64,000 nucleotides of DNA from Chloroflexota bacterium (GCA_028877205.1 JAPPHY010000012.1:1-64000); one strand, 5' to 3'. Shown: positions 23,567 through 34,496, numbered from the stretch's first letter. Numbers and translations are program-made. The notes: generated from the letters alone by a model not told the origin.

Positions 23567-24139
23567 TCACAAGTACATCGTCGCTTCTGCCGCCTCGGGC
23601 TTCAGCCGCTCCAGGTACTCCTTGCGGAATTTCGCAACCTTCGGCTGAATGATGACCTGGCAGTACGGCTGGTACGTGTTGTTCCGGAAGTACTCCTGGT
23701 GGTAGTCCTCGGCGACGAAGAATGCCGTGGCCGGCGCAATCTCCGTGACGAGCGGCCGGTCCCACAAGCGCGCCCGCTCGATCTCCGTCATCACTTCTTC
23801 CGCAGTGGCCTGTTGATCAGGCGTGTGGATGAAGATCGCGGAGCGGTACTGCGTGCCCACGTCCGGCCCCTGCCGGTTCAGCGTGGTGGGGTCGTGGATC
23901 GTGAAGAACACCTCCAGCAGCTCGCGGTACGACACCACGCTCGGATCAAACTCGATGCGGACGGCTTCTGCATGTCCGGTGCGTCCGCTGCACACCAGCT
24001 CGTAGCTGGGGTTGGGAACGTGCCCGCCGATGTAGCCGGACTCCACCTTGTGGACGCCCATCAGCTGCTCGTAGACCGCCTCCAGGCACCAGAAGCATCC
24101 ACCCGCAAGCGTCGCAAACTCCGTGTTCTGGTCGCTCAT
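23567..24139 (-). CDS. msrA: Peptide-methionine (S)-S-oxide reductase MsrA
   Basis: 190 aa; [29 protein letters not shown] and GTQYRSAIF. Confidence 0.96.
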   Translation of the reverse strand: MSDQNTEFATLAGGCFWCLEAVYEQLMGVHKVESGYIGGHVPNPSYELVCSGRTGHAEAVRIEFDPSVVSYRELLEVFFTIHDPTTLNRQGPDVGTQYRSAIFIHTPDQQATAEEVMTEIERARLWDRPLVTEIAPATAFFVAEDYHQEYFRNNTYQPYCQVIIQPKVAKFRKEYLERLKPEAAEATMYL

Positions 24140-24261
24140 CTCACCGCACCTCCTGTCGAAGGGTCAGGGCCGCTTCCAGCGGCTCCGTGTTGCCGCTTAC
24201 CTGTGCTACCATTATCGGCAAACGACCGCGAATTGGCAAACGCCGCGGCCTGTTACGCCGA

Positions 24262-24579
24262 ATGGAGCGTCACTTGAACCGACCCGAACTGCTGGACGAG
24301 GCCCGGTGGAGGGAAGCGCTCTCAGCCGCCTCCACGGAGGTTTCCGAGGACCCCATTGCCTGTGAACTCCTAGCGTACAGGCTTGCCGGCCAGTACCTGC
24401 CCGCGCTGTTCTCCGCACGACGACCGGAGGACAGGCAGCGCGTGTGGAACGCGCTCTGGAGCTACATGACGTTGGCCCCCACCAAGGCCAAGCCCTTCGT
24501 GCTGTCCAGCCCGGCGGCCGATGGCCTGATCGCGGCGGTCCAGGAGGAGCTGGGACGTTTGGGTGTGGACGCGGTGTGA
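24262..24579 (+). CDS. Hypothetical protein
   Basis: ATG at 24262 inside the 130 aa ORF (MERHLNRPELLDEARWREAL...); no recognised domain. Confidence 0.55.
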   Translation: MERHLNRPELLDEARWREALSAASTEVSEDPIACELLAYRLAGQYLPALFSARRPEDRQRVWNALWSYMTLAPTKAKPFVLSSPAADGLIAAVQEELGRLGVDAV

Positions 24580-24596
24580 AGAGGTCGCGCGCTCAC

Positions 24597-24832
24597 GCCC
24601 TTCGACAAGCTCAGGGTGAGCGGACTGTCTGGCGAGAGTTGGTTCCCGGCCCGCTCGTGGTGAGCCTGTCGAACCATGCGAGCGGGCCACTCGCCGTCCG
24701 CTCATTTCCTTCGACGGGCTCAGAGCCTGCCCCGTACTTGATACGGGGATGAGCGGACTGTTTGGCCAGTGCCAGTCCCTGGCCCGCTCGTGGTGAGCCT
24801 GTCGAACCATGCGAGCGGGCCCCGGGTAGCGG
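24597..24832. repeat. Intergenic palindromic repeat cluster (two elements)
   Basis: TTCGACAAGCTCA (24601-24613) with TGAGCCTGTCGAA (24661-24673), and TTCGACGGGCTCA (24710-24722) with TGAGCCTGTCGAA (24794-24806). Confidence 0.85.
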
Positions 24833-24833
24833 C

Positions 24834-25652
24834 CTAGCCAACAGAGGCCAGAAAATCCAGAAGCAGCCGGTTGAATTCCTCCGGCCGGTCTCGCTGCACC
24901 TCGTGGCCCGCCCTCTCCAGCACCTCCAGGCGCGAACCCGTTATGGCGGCGTGCATGTCGTGGGCGTGCGACACGTCCACCCAAGGGTCATAAACGCCGT
25001 GGACAATGAGCGTGGGGCACGAAATGCCCTCCAGCGGAGCGCCTATAGGGTCGCCGCCCGCTGCGTACAGCCCTTCAAAGGCATCCACGTATTTCGTGAC
25101 CATCTCCGACCAGTACGGATCGCCGTGGTAGCGGGCTAGCGCATCCCGGAAGCCGGACGCAAGATTCTCGGGCGGCTTCCACTTGCGGGTCATAGACATG
25201 CCCTTCTCGTCCATAACGGGCTGCCCGCCGATGAGTGTAAGCGAGCGCAGTATCTCGCCGTAGTGGGTCGCCACCACCATGGCCACAATGGCGCCGTCGC
25301 TGAACCCGCACAGGTGGACGGGCGACACCCCTATCTGCTCCACTAGCGCCACCACGTCTTCGGCATCGCGCGAGTGGAAGGCTCCGTCGAAGTAGTCCCG
25401 TCGGCCCGAACGTCCGTAGCCCAGGAAGTCCGGCACTATCAGGCGGTAGCTCCGTGCCAGCTCATCGATCTGGCCGCGGAAATGCGCCTCTCCAGTGCCG
25501 AGCGCGCCGTGCAGAAGCACCAGGGGCTCGCCCTCGCCGTGGAGCGTGCAGTGCATCCGACCGTGCCTGACTGTGACGTCCAGTTCCAGGGGCTCAGCAT
25601 TGTTCGTCAAGTGTGCTCCTTCCGCCCCGCGATTCCCTCGCGCATCACGCAT
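24834..25652 (-). CDS. Alpha/beta hydrolase
   Basis: LVLLHGALGTGEAHFRGQIDELARSYRLIVPDFLGYGRSGRRD, nucleophile region CGFSDGAIVAM; N-terminus uncertain. Confidence 0.88.
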   Translation of the reverse strand: MRDARGNRGAEGAHLTNNAEPLELDVTVRHGRMHCTLHGEGEPLVLLHGALGTGEAHFRGQIDELARSYRLIVPDFLGYGRSGRRDYFDGAFHSRDAEDVVALVEQIGVSPVHLCGFSDGAIVAMVVATHYGEILRSLTLIGGQPVMDEKGMSMTRKWKPPENLASGFRDALARYHGDPYWSEMVTKYVDAFEGLYAAGGDPIGAPLEGISCPTLIVHGVYDPWVDVSHAHDMHAAITGSRLEVLERAGHEVQRDRPEEFNRLLLDFLASVG

Positions 25653-25724
25653 CCGGTGGCATCCAGCCTAACCCACCAGGCTCCAATCGTCCAGCGGCGC
25701 GACTAGCTAAACACAGGCGGGCGA

Positions 25725-27100
25725 TGTATGATGGGGCGCATCGCGGTGGCGGGAGGGCCGCTGCGATCGTGTCGCCGACTCGACAGGCTGTCGCCGTCGT
25801 ATCGCTGACGTCGAGCAGCCGCTCCGTTCGAACTATCTTGAGACCACCCGACCAACCGGAATATCCGACCCCGCCTTCGGGCGCGACGGCCGCCCTGGAC
25901 AGGCAGCCGCGATACGCCTGGGTGGTCATGAACAACCTGTGGGGCATGGACCTGGTCAACACCTTGGTGTTCATGTCCATCGGCGTGCTCATACCCATCT
26001 GGCGTGAAGATCTGGGTATGACTGCCGTGCAGGCCGGGTTGATGGGTTCGGCGGGCTTCATGGGCTTCGGCCTGATGGCCCTTCCGGCCAGCATCTGGCT
26101 CACCCGTTATAACCCGAAGCTTGTCACGCTTGCGAGCGCATTTGGCATGGGGGCCGCCGCTCTGCTCCACGCAGTTGCGCCCACGGTCGAGGTGCTGCTG
26201 GCGGCTCGCTTCACCTTCGTCGTGATGGCGGTCTGCCGGATCCAGATGCAGGTCATCTTCATACAGCAGTGGTTCATGGCCAGACTGTACGCGTTGGTAA
26301 ACGGGCTGGACTTCAGCATCCGCTCAATAGGACAGATGGCGGGCACGATGGTGACTCCCGTGCTGGTGTCGCTGCTGGGAGGCTGGCGGGAGGTCCACCT
26401 GTTGATGGCAGCCGCGATGATGGCGATGCTGGTGGTGTGGCTGTTCGCCGGACGCCAACGGCTGCGAACCCAGGCAGAGGGCGGGCCCGCGCCGCAGGTG
26501 GGCAACCCGGCAGGCGTTCTCAGAAGGCAGAAGGTGCTCTGGGTGGTTGCGGGATGCCAGATGGGGGCTGCCTTTGCGTTCGCCTCGTTCATAACCTTCT
26601 ACCCGACCTACGCCATCGACAAGCTGGACATCTCGCTGGAGGCCGCCGGCCTGCTGATGGGCGCCTTCCCCATAGGCGGCATCGCCGGCTCCATGGCGGC
26701 GGGCATTCTCTCGGGGATGATCGGGCGAAGGAAGCCGTTCATATGGGTGCCCGGCCTGATCCTGCCTCCAACCTACCTGGCCCTGCTGATGGTGGACTCG
26801 TACCTGGCGGCGTACGCGCTGCTGTTCGTGGCAGGCATGTGCGCGATGGCGGTGCCGCCAATTCTGGCGACGATCCCGCTGGACATGCGGCTGCCCCCGC
26901 GGGAAGTCGCGGTGACCCTGGGCCTGGTGCGTACGCTTTTCCCGATCGGCGCGACGATGGGGCCGCTGCTGGTCGGATTCATTCTTGAGGACACTGGGTC
27001 GCTCTTCCTCGGGCTCGCCCTGGCCTCGCCGATGGCGCTGACGCTGCTCGTAGGCGGCAGGTTCATTCCTGAGACCGGAGGCCGCGGCCGCGCTGCCTGA
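25725..27100 (+). CDS. Major facilitator superfamily transporter
   Basis: About 12 TM segments, GILSGMIGRRKPFIWVPGL loop; the start within the 25613-27100 ORF is uncertain. Confidence 0.82.
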
Positions 27101-27109
27101 TTTCAGTTA

Positions 27110-28111
27110 CTAGTCTGCGTCCTTGCGCGCTCTCGGATGCGCTTGCAAGTAGACCTTGCGTGAGTTGGCAAGGCTCACGTGCGTATAGATCTGCGTGGTC
27201 GCCGGAGATGAGTGGCCCAGCAGCTCCTGCACTATGCGCAGGTCCGCTCCTCCGTCCAGCATGTGCGTCGCAAAGCTGTGGCGCAGCATGTGCGGGTGCA
27301 CCTTCGTGTCGATCGACATCAGGCCATATCGCTTGACCATCTCCTGCACGGAGCGCTTGGTGAGTCGGCCTCCGGACTTGTTGAGGAACAGCGCATCCGT
27401 CCTTCGACCGCCCTCCAGCCTTGGCCTCGCCTCCTTGACGTACCGCTCCACGGCCTCCTGCGCGGGCCGTCCCATGACCACCTCTCGCTCCTTGGAGCCC
27501 TTGCCCACCGTCCTGACCACGCGGCGGCGCAGATCCACGTCGCCGAGGTCAAGCCCGGATAGCTCGCTCACGCGGAGGCCGGTGGCGTAGAGCAGCTCGA
27601 GAATTGCGCGATCGCGCATCTGGATCTCCGGGGGCTTGGGCTTGCCCATACCCTCCGTCGCATCCGGCGCGCTGAGCAGCTGCTCCACCGCCTCCTGGTC
27701 GACCACCCTGGGCAGCAGCCTCTCCGTCTTGGGTATGAGTGACCGCGACTGGCGGCTGCCCCGCTTCCACAACGGGTCTGCCGGCACCACTCCTCGCGCC
27801 ATGAGGTACCGGAAGAACGACCGGAGCGCCACCAGGTGACGAATTACGCTGGCCCGTTCGTGGCCCGTCCTCGTGCGGGCGCGGCCCTCGCGGATGCGCC
27901 TGCCGGACATGAGCCACGAAATGTAGCGCCTGAGGAAACCGCGATCAACCCGGTCCAGTGACTCGATTCCCTGCTGCTCCAGCAGCTCGAACAGGGGGTT
28001 CAGGTCGTCCAGGTAGTTGCGCACGGTGAACTCGGAGAGATTGCGCTCTCCGGTAAGGTGTTCACGGTATCCTTCGAGGTGCTCCCTCGCCTGCGCGGCG
28101 CCGGCGCTCAC
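27110..28111 (-). CDS. xerC: Tyrosine recombinase XerC/XerD-like
   Basis: 333 aa; LLYATGLRVSELSGLDLGDVD, HPHMLRHSFATHMLDGGADLRIVQELLGHSSPATTQIYTHV; adjacent to topA. Confidence 0.92.
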   Translation of the reverse strand: MSAGAAQAREHLEGYREHLTGERNLSEFTVRNYLDDLNPLFELLEQQGIESLDRVDRGFLRRYISWLMSGRRIREGRARTRTGHERASVIRHLVALRSFFRYLMARGVVPADPLWKRGSRQSRSLIPKTERLLPRVVDQEAVEQLLSAPDATEGMGKPKPPEIQMRDRAILELLYATGLRVSELSGLDLGDVDLRRRVVRTVGKGSKEREVVMGRPAQEAVERYVKEARPRLEGGRRTDALFLNKSGGRLTKRSVQEMVKRYGLMSIDTKVHPHMLRHSFATHMLDGGADLRIVQELLGHSSPATTQIYTHVSLANSRKVYLQAHPRARKDAD

Positions 28112-30432
28112 ACGGCCACCTCCTCCAGATCGCGTGGAGAGTCTGCGTCAACCTCCGCCCCGGGCGCAGCGCCTCTGTAATCGCAGGCGGTGCACCGAAC
28201 TCCGTTGCGGCCGGACACCACGAGCAAACCACCGCACTCAGGGCATGGCTCAGGAATGGGACGCTGTCCAACCAGGAAGTCGCACTTGGGGTAATTGGAA
28301 CAACCGTAAAACACCCTGCCTCGCTTGCGGCTACGCCGCTGGGCCAGGTCGCCTCCGCACCGGGGGCAACTGACACCCGTAGTCACCTGATACGGCTTTC
28401 TACCGCGGCACTCGGGGTAGCCTGTGCACGAAAGGAATGGCCCGTAGCGTCCGGTCTTCACCTCCATGGGTCTTTCGCACTTATCGCAGGCCTCGTCGGT
28501 CACCTGGTCGGCGACTGCAGTGCGATCGGTATTGGAGGACTCCTCGCTGTACGGCTTGCTGTTCCGGCACTCCGGGTAGCCCGTACACGACAGGAACCGC
28601 CCGAACCGCCCCATCTTCACGGCCATCGGCTTGCCGCACTGCTCGCAAGTCTGCTCCGTCAGCTCGTCTGCGACCGGCATGCGCTCGATCTTGAGGGCCT
28701 CCTCCACGGACCGGCTGAACTCGCCGTAGAACTCACCGAGGAACGGCACCCACTTCCGCTCTCCGCGGGCGATCTCGTCCAGCTCGCCCTCCATCTGAGC
28801 AGTGAAGCCGGTGTCCATGATGTCCGGGAAGCTCTTGCGCAGCAGCTCGCACACCGTAGAGCCCAGCGGAGTGATGCGGAAGCTGCCGTTGGCCTTGGAG
28901 ACATACTCGCGGTCCTGAATGGTGGAGATAGTGGGTGCATAGGTGCTCGGCCTGCCGATACCCTGCTCCTCCAGCGTCTTGATGAGCGACGCCTCCGTAT
29001 ACCTTGGCGGGGGCTGCGTGAAGTGCTGCTCCGGCTTCAGGCCAAGGCACTCCAGCGCGCCGCCCTTGGTGAGGTTGGGCAGCGTGGCCTGATCCCCGTC
29101 GTCCGAGGCCTCGTCGCGGTCCTCCATGTAGAGCACCCGAAATCCGGGGAACCTCAGCACGCTACCGCTGGCCCTGAACACATAGGCGCGGCCGGACTCG
29201 GCGCGCGCCTCAATGTCCACGGAGGTGGAATCGAGCACGGCGTCGGCCATCTGGCTTGCCGTCATTCGCTTCCAGATGAGCTCGTAGAGCCGGAGTTGCT
29301 CCCTGGACAGGTGCGGCGCAAGGGACTGCGGGTCGCGCTGGACGGAGGTCGGCCGTATGGCCTCGTGCGCCTCCTGCGCGCCCTTGCTCCTCGTGGCGTA
29401 CGTCCTCGCTGACTTCGGAGCGTAGTCAGTGCCGTACCGCTTGCGCACGTAGGCGAGTGTCTCCTGCAGCGCGGAGGAGGCGACGTTGGTCGAGTCGGTC
29501 CGCATGTACGTGATCAGGCCGACGGAGCCCTCGTCGCCGATGGACAGCCCCTCGTATAGCTGCTGGGCCAGCGCCATTGTCCTGCGCGCCGAGAGCCGAA
29601 GCTTGCGCCACGCCTCCTGCTGAAGCGAGCTTGTGGTGAATGGGGCGGCGGGCCGCTGCTTCACTTGCCGCTTCCTGATCTGCGCCACCTGATACGTCGC
29701 GCCTTTCAGGTCGGCCACAAGGCCCATCGCCTCCGCCTCTGCGGGAATGTCCAGCCTTCGCTTCTCGCCGGCCACGGAGTGCAGGCCGGCCTTGAACACG
29801 CCCGACGGCTCGGAGCCTCCCTTCAGCTCGGCCTCGATCGTCCAGTACTCCCTGGGCATGAAGGCATCGATCTCCTTCTCCCGATCCGCCACAAGCCGCA
29901 GCGCCACCGACTGAACCCTGCCTGCGGAAAGTGACTTGGAGCGCGCGTAGTAGTGAACCACCTTCTGCCACAGCACAGGGCTGAGCTTGTAGCCCACCAG
30001 CCGGTCAAGGATGCGCCGAGTCTGCTGCGCGTTCACAAGGTTCTCGTCGATGTCCCGTGGGTGGTCGAAGGCCTCACGGATCGCCTCCTGGGTGATCTCG
30101 TGGAACACCACACGCTTCACGGACTTGCTGCCCAGGCCCGCCGAGTGCACCAGGTGCCAGGCTATGGCCTCGCCCTCGCGGTCCGGGTCGGTGGCCAGGT
30201 AGACGTTGGAGACGCCTCGCGACTTCTGACGCACCTCCTTCACAACCTTCTGCTTCTCCTTGAGCACCTCGTACTGAGGCGAGAAGTCGCGTTCCACGTC
30301 CACGCCCAGCTCGCGCGGCGGCAGGTCGCGCACGTGACCCAGCGAAGCAAGTACGGTGTAGTCGCCGCCGAGATAGCGGCCGACGGTGCGCGCCTTTGCG
30401 GGTGACTCAACTATAACGAGATTCTTCGACAT
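28108..30432 (-). CDS. topA: DNA topoisomerase I
   Basis: 774 aa; KNLVIVESPAKARTVGRYLG, GLITYMRTDSTNV, four C-terminal cysteine zinc ribbons. Confidence 0.97.
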   Translation of the reverse strand: MSKNLVIVESPAKARTVGRYLGGDYTVLASLGHVRDLPPRELGVDVERDFSPQYEVLKEKQKVVKEVRQKSRGVSNVYLATDPDREGEAIAWHLVHSAGLGSKSVKRVVFHEITQEAIREAFDHPRDIDENLVNAQQTRRILDRLVGYKLSPVLWQKVVHYYARSKSLSAGRVQSVALRLVADREKEIDAFMPREYWTIEAELKGGSEPSGVFKAGLHSVAGEKRRLDIPAEAEAMGLVADLKGATYQVAQIRKRQVKQRPAAPFTTSSLQQEAWRKLRLSARRTMALAQQLYEGLSIGDEGSVGLITYMRTDSTNVASSALQETLAYVRKRYGTDYAPKSARTYATRSKGAQEAHEAIRPTSVQRDPQSLAPHLSREQLRLYELIWKRMTASQMADAVLDSTSVDIEARAESGRAYVFRASGSVLRFPGFRVLYMEDRDEASDDGDQATLPNLTKGGALECLGLKPEQHFTQPPPRYTEASLIKTLEEQGIGRPSTYAPTISTIQDREYVSKANGSFRITPLGSTVCELLRKSFPDIMDTGFTAQMEGELDEIARGERKWVPFLGEFYGEFSRSVEEALKIERMPVADELTEQTCEQCGKPMAVKMGRFGRFLSCTGYPECRNSKPYSEESSNTDRTAVADQVTDEACDKCERPMEVKTGRYGPFLSCTGYPECRGRKPYQVTTGVSCPRCGGDLAQRRSRKRGRVFYGCSNYPKCDFLVGQRPIPEPCPECGGLLVVSGRNGVRCTACDYRGAAPGAEVDADSPRDLEEVAV

Positions 30433-30438
30433 ATCTCC

Positions 30439-31566
30439 TCACGCCGGCGCCGTCTCGTAGAGGGCAGGCGCCTCCCTTGTCCTTACGTAGTTCATGCCGC
30501 CCACCTGCTTCACCAGCCCCCTTATCTCCATCATTGTAAGCGAACTGCTTACCGCCGCAACCGGAAGGCCAGAGGCACGCTGGATCTCGTCGATGTGTAC
30601 CGGCTCGTACGTGATCCACGTGAGCAGCTGGATCTCTCGATTGTCCTGCGGCAGCACCTGCCTGAGCTCCATCTGCTGGCCCAACGCCGAGAAGTTCAGC
30701 TCCTCCAGAACGTCGGCGTATCCGAGCACCATCTTTGCCCCGTCCTGTATCAGGCGGTTAGACTCGCGACTGGCCGGCGAGAGGATGCTGCCGGGCACGG
30801 CCATCACCTCACGGTTCTGGTCGGTGGCATGCCTCACCGTCCACAGAGCGCCGCTGCCTTCGCCCGCCTCAACCACCAGCGTGCCGGGAGTCAGTCCACT
30901 CAGCAGGCGGTTGCGCCGTGGAAAGTTCTTGGCCTCCGGCCGCACACCCGGAGGGTGCTCACTGACCAGCGCGCCGTTGCGCGCAATCTCGCGGGCCATG
31001 TTGGAGTGCTCGGGCGGGTAGATCGTGTCGAGCCCGCTTGCCAGTACCGCGACGGTGCGGCCGCCCGCGTCCAGCGCTGCGCGATGCGCCGTTCCGTCGA
31101 TGCCGCGGGCCAGCCCGCTCACGACCGTGACGCCGTTCTTGGCCAGGTCCCAAGCGATCTGGTGCGCCACCTCACGTCCGTAGGCCGTGGTCTTGCGCGT
31201 GCCGACGATGGTGACGGCGCGCTCGTCATCCGGCTCCAGCTCACCCTTCACGTAGAGCACGGGCGGGTACTCGTAGATCTCGCGGAGCAGGCGCGGGTAG
31301 CCCGGGTCGTGGATGGTGAAGGCGTCGATGCCCTGGCGAGCGAGGCGCTCCATCTCGGCGTCCGGCGAGATGGTCGAGCGGCGGGTGACGAGCGACCGGA
31401 CGGACCGTTGGTCAAGGCCGGCGGCGACCAGCTCGTCCGACGAGGCGCGCCAAGCGCGCTCCATGGAGCCGAAGTGACCCTCCAGAAGGGCGAATCTTGC
31501 CCTGCCTATGGTGGGTATGCGGTTGAACGCTACCCAGTATCCGACTTCTTCTCTGCTCATGGCCAA
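30439..31566 (-). CDS. dprA: DNA-processing protein DprA
   Basis: 375 aa; VTIVGTRKTTAYGREVA, VVSGLARGIDGTAHRAALDAGGRTVAVLASGLDTIYP. Confidence 0.95.
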   Translation of the reverse strand: MAMSREEVGYWVAFNRIPTIGRARFALLEGHFGSMERAWRASSDELVAAGLDQRSVRSLVTRRSTISPDAEMERLARQGIDAFTIHDPGYPRLLREIYEYPPVLYVKGELEPDDERAVTIVGTRKTTAYGREVAHQIAWDLAKNGVTVVSGLARGIDGTAHRAALDAGGRTVAVLASGLDTIYPPEHSNMAREIARNGALVSEHPPGVRPEAKNFPRRNRLLSGLTPGTLVVEAGEGSGALWTVRHATDQNREVMAVPGSILSPASRESNRLIQDGAKMVLGYADVLEELNFSALGQQMELRQVLPQDNREIQLLTWITYEPVHIDEIQRASGLPVAAVSSSLTMMEIRGLVKQVGGMNYVRTREAPALYETAPA

Positions 31567-31809
31567 TGCCCAAATAGCATAGCATAGGGCAGTCGGATGG
31601 CAAGAGGCCGCCGGCGCGCGAAGAGATCACGGCTGCTGATCCGGTTTCCGCTCTTGCAGGACTAATGCCCCGATGGTAATTCTGGTGTTGGCGGGTTACC
31701 ATGACTCTGACTCTTGCCATCAAAGGAATCGACACCGGTGCAGCAGCAGGTGGCCTTGACCATCTTCAGGAGCATCCGCAGCTTGGGTAGGTGTGTAGGG
31801 GTTGAAAAC

Positions 31810-33012
31810 ATGATTGCCAAGGCGAAGCTCAAGCCGGTCTTGACAGGACTGTTTGTGCTGGGCGTCTTGACAGCCGCCGGTGTGGTCATCGTACTCATTC
31901 GCGCGCCGGGAGTCGCCCCAGCGCTCACTGAGACAGCCGGCAGCGATCACGCAGGTGGAGGAAAAGACGAAGATTCCTCCCGTACTGAGACCGTCCCGAG
32001 CACCAACACTCCTGGGGTTGAAAGGGAGGAGTCGGAACCGACTGAAGCGGCGCCACCTGAATTATCACCGCCCGAAATCGACGATCCCCCTAGCCCTACA
32101 GAGCTGGAAGACCTGCAGTTCATCGCTGACCAAAAGGGAATATCCCTTCAGGAGGCAATCGACCGGTATGCGTGGCAAGACAACTTCTCCCTGGCGGTCT
32201 CGAGGATCAGCGAGGCAGCTCCCGAGACCTTCGCCGGAGCGGAGATAGTTGATGGCACCAACGCGTGGATCGCGTTCACAGGCGATCCCCCCAAGGAAGC
32301 GCTCGACATTATCGAAATTTTCACCGGCAGCCACAGCGGCGTTGCAGTCGAAGTTCGCACAGACAAGAGCTTCACCCAGGCGGAGATCAGTGATGCGGTT
32401 CCAGCCGTCCACTACGCACTGAACTATGCGGATGGAGTGAGAATCGCCCATGCCACGTTCAACCGCGATACGGCGCAGATTGAGTCGCGTGTCATGCTGG
32501 AGAGCGCGGATACCGAAACCACCCTGGACGATCTCCGGGCCATCGCGACTGAGCGCCTCATCGCTGTCACCAAGCCGGACATTCTCGACAGCATATCGCT
32601 CTCCATTGTCCTCGTGGATAGACAGCCCTATGGCGTTGTGGATGGCCCGGTGCTGACTTCGCCACCGTCTTCTGAGCTAGTCTGGACGGGTATGGACGCG
32701 CAAATCTCGGGGACCGTGGTGTACGAAAGAGGGACCGGATGTCTGTACCTCGGAGAGGGGGAATCTGGGTCCCCTGTGATATGGCCGTCCGGTACTTCCT
32801 GGCAGGCTAATCCGCCCGCGGTCAAGCTCCAGGGTCATGTGGTCGAGTTGGGCATGCTCGTTCGTGGCGCGGGCGGCACTATGCCATACGAGTGGGTCAA
32901 GAGGCTCGCGGGCGCAGCCGTGGCCGACGCGGCCAAGGCGTGCGCCGAACATACTGACACCAGAGAGGTACTCTGGTTCAACATCGACAGCGAAGTGGTC
33001 GTAGTACCTTAG
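31810..33012 (+). CDS. Hypothetical membrane-anchored protein
   Basis: ATG at 31810 then one TM (LTGLFVLGVLTAAGVVIVLI) and a Pro/Glu/Ser-rich linker; no recognised domain. Confidence 0.75.
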   Translation: MIAKAKLKPVLTGLFVLGVLTAAGVVIVLIRAPGVAPALTETAGSDHAGGGKDEDSSRTETVPSTNTPGVEREESEPTEAAPPELSPPEIDDPPSPTELEDLQFIADQKGISLQEAIDRYAWQDNFSLAVSRISEAAPETFAGAEIVDGTNAWIAFTGDPPKEALDIIEIFTGSHSGVAVEVRTDKSFTQAEISDAVPAVHYALNYADGVRIAHATFNRDTAQIESRVMLESADTETTLDDLRAIATERLIAVTKPDILDSISLSIVLVDRQPYGVVDGPVLTSPPSSELVWTGMDAQISGTVVYERGTGCLYLGEGESGSPVIWPSGTSWQANPPAVKLQGHVVELGMLVRGAGGTMPYEWVKRLAGAAVADAAKACAEHTDTREVLWFNIDSEVVVVP

Positions 33013-33044
33013 ACTGCCAGAGACCCGAGCCGGATGCGCCCTCC

Positions 33045-34472
33045 CTATGCCGCTTCCTCGCGCCACCGGTAGTAGTCCACCAGGCGGCGGATCGCACGGG
33101 CAGCCCGGCTGATAGTCGGGAACACGGCAAAGCCGTCCTTCACGCACTGCCGGTGCAGCTCCGCTGACGCCTTGAGCAGCTTGTCGTTGTCCGGGATGTG
33201 GTCGGCGATCACCAGGGCCACCGGCTTGCCCAACTCGCTGGCGATGGCGGCGGTGTGCTCCAGCATACGGCTCGACCGCGTGGGACGTCTTGAGCGGCGC
33301 CCATTGGATGGTACGGAAGGCGCAACGCCGTTGATCACCACGTGGTAGCTCGGATCGCGGGCGATGAGGGTGATCACCTCGTGGGGCGTCAGCTTGCTGC
33401 CCCCCATGATGGATCCGTCAACGGGGTTGGTGACCCAAGCACCGAAGAACGGGTCCTTGTCCACAAGCTCCCCCCGGACGGAGTCCGGAATCTGCGGCAG
33501 GTGGAGGCCCGCCTCCTCGCACTCGTCTGCCGACATCACGCCCTTCCCCCCGGTGCCGCCTCCGACCAGCAGGTTCACGCCCGTCGCCGCGGGCATCCGC
33601 GCGAAGGCCACCATCGAGTCCAGCAGGTCCTCCATGCTGAACGCGTTCACCACGCCCATCTGCCGGCACATGGCCTCCCACACCTCGTTTGCGCCCGCCA
33701 GCGAGCCCGTGTGCGACGACGCCATGTTGGTGCCGGCGCGAGTCCTGCCGCCCTTCAGTAGCACCACCGGCTTGCGCCGCGACGCGTAGCCGAGCGCCTT
33801 GGCGAACCTGCGTCCATCCTTGACTCCCTCGATGTAGCCGCCGATTAGCCCTGTCTCCGGGTCGTCGGCCAGGTACTCCAGCAGGTCGGCCTCGTTGAGG
33901 TCGAGCGCGTTGCCGTAGCTGATTACCTTGCTGTAGCGGAGGCCCCGCGTTGCGCCCACCGAGATCATCTCGCCGGCGTTGCCGCCGCTCTGCGAGATGA
34001 TGCCCACGTTGCCGTACTCCCAGGGGAACTCCCTGCCCCAGGCGATGCCCTCCTTGGGGTAGTACAGCCCCATGCAGTTGGGGCCAAGAATGCGCATGCC
34101 CGCCGCTCTGGCCTTGGCGAGCATGTCCCGCTCCATCTGCGCGCCCTCCTCAGAGCCCGTCTCGCTGAAGCGGGCGGTGAAGAAGTGGAGCGCCTTCACG
34201 CCCTTGGCGACGCAGTCGTCGACCAGGTCGAGCGCGGCGTTGTTGGGCACGGCGGAGACCACGTAGTCGACTGGGCCGGGCACGTCGCGGACGGAGGCGT
34301 AGGTCTTTTCGCCCAAGATCTCCGTGGCCCTGCCGTTGATGGGGTAGACGGGCCCGGAGAAGTGCTCCAGGACATTCTTGAAGTAGGTGTGACCGAACTT
34401 GTCCGGGGACTCCGACGCCCCGGCCACCGCTATGGAGCGGGGATGGAAGATATAGTCTAGCTCCAGGCCCAT
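33045..34472 (-). CDS. Acyl/acetyl-CoA synthetase (ADP-forming) alpha-type subunit; locally out-of-frame segment
   Basis: 475 aa; DYIFHPRSIAVAGASESPDKFGHTYFKNV CoA-binding start, RILGPNCMGLYYP, ISQSGGNAGEMI; separate downstream partner in the transcript order is the ATP-grasp ORF. Confidence 0.88.
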   Translation of the reverse strand: MGLELDYIFHPRSIAVAGASESPDKFGHTYFKNVLEHFSGPVYPINGRATEILGEKTYASVRDVPGPVDYVVSAVPNNAALDLVDDCVAKGVKALHFFTARFSETGSEEGAQMERDMLAKARAAGMRILGPNCMGLYYPKEGIAWGREFPWEYGNVGIISQSGGNAGEMISVGATRGLRYSKVISYGNALDLNEADLLEYLADDPETGLIGGYIEGVKDGRRFAKALGYASRRKPVVLLKGGRTRAGTNMASSHTGSLAGANEVWEAMCRQMGVVNAFSMEDLLDSMVAFARMPAATGVNLLVGGGTGGKGVMSADECEEAGLHLPQIPDSVRGELVDKDPFFGAWVTNPVDGSIMGGSKLTPHEVITLIARDPSYHVVINGVAPSVPSNGRRSRRPTRSSRMLEHTAAIASELGKPVALVIADHIPDNDKLLKASAELHRQCVKDGFAVFPTISRAARAIRRLVDYYRWREEAA

Positions 34473-34496
34473 GTTCCCTCCGGTAAAGGGCTGCGA

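Noticed and set aside
23567-24139. Selenocysteine or recoding in msrA and other redox genes
   Set aside because: Ordinary GGCFWC cysteine motif, no in-frame TGA.
24370-24984. Several ORFs over the repeat cluster (e.g. 24370-24984, 24444-24752)
   Set aside because: Created by the palindromic repeats; no protein-family signal.
27110-28111. Tyrosine recombinase as the integrase of the phage-like island
   Set aside because: It sits in the dprA-topA-xerC housekeeping context, over 7 kb from the island, so it is more likely XerC.
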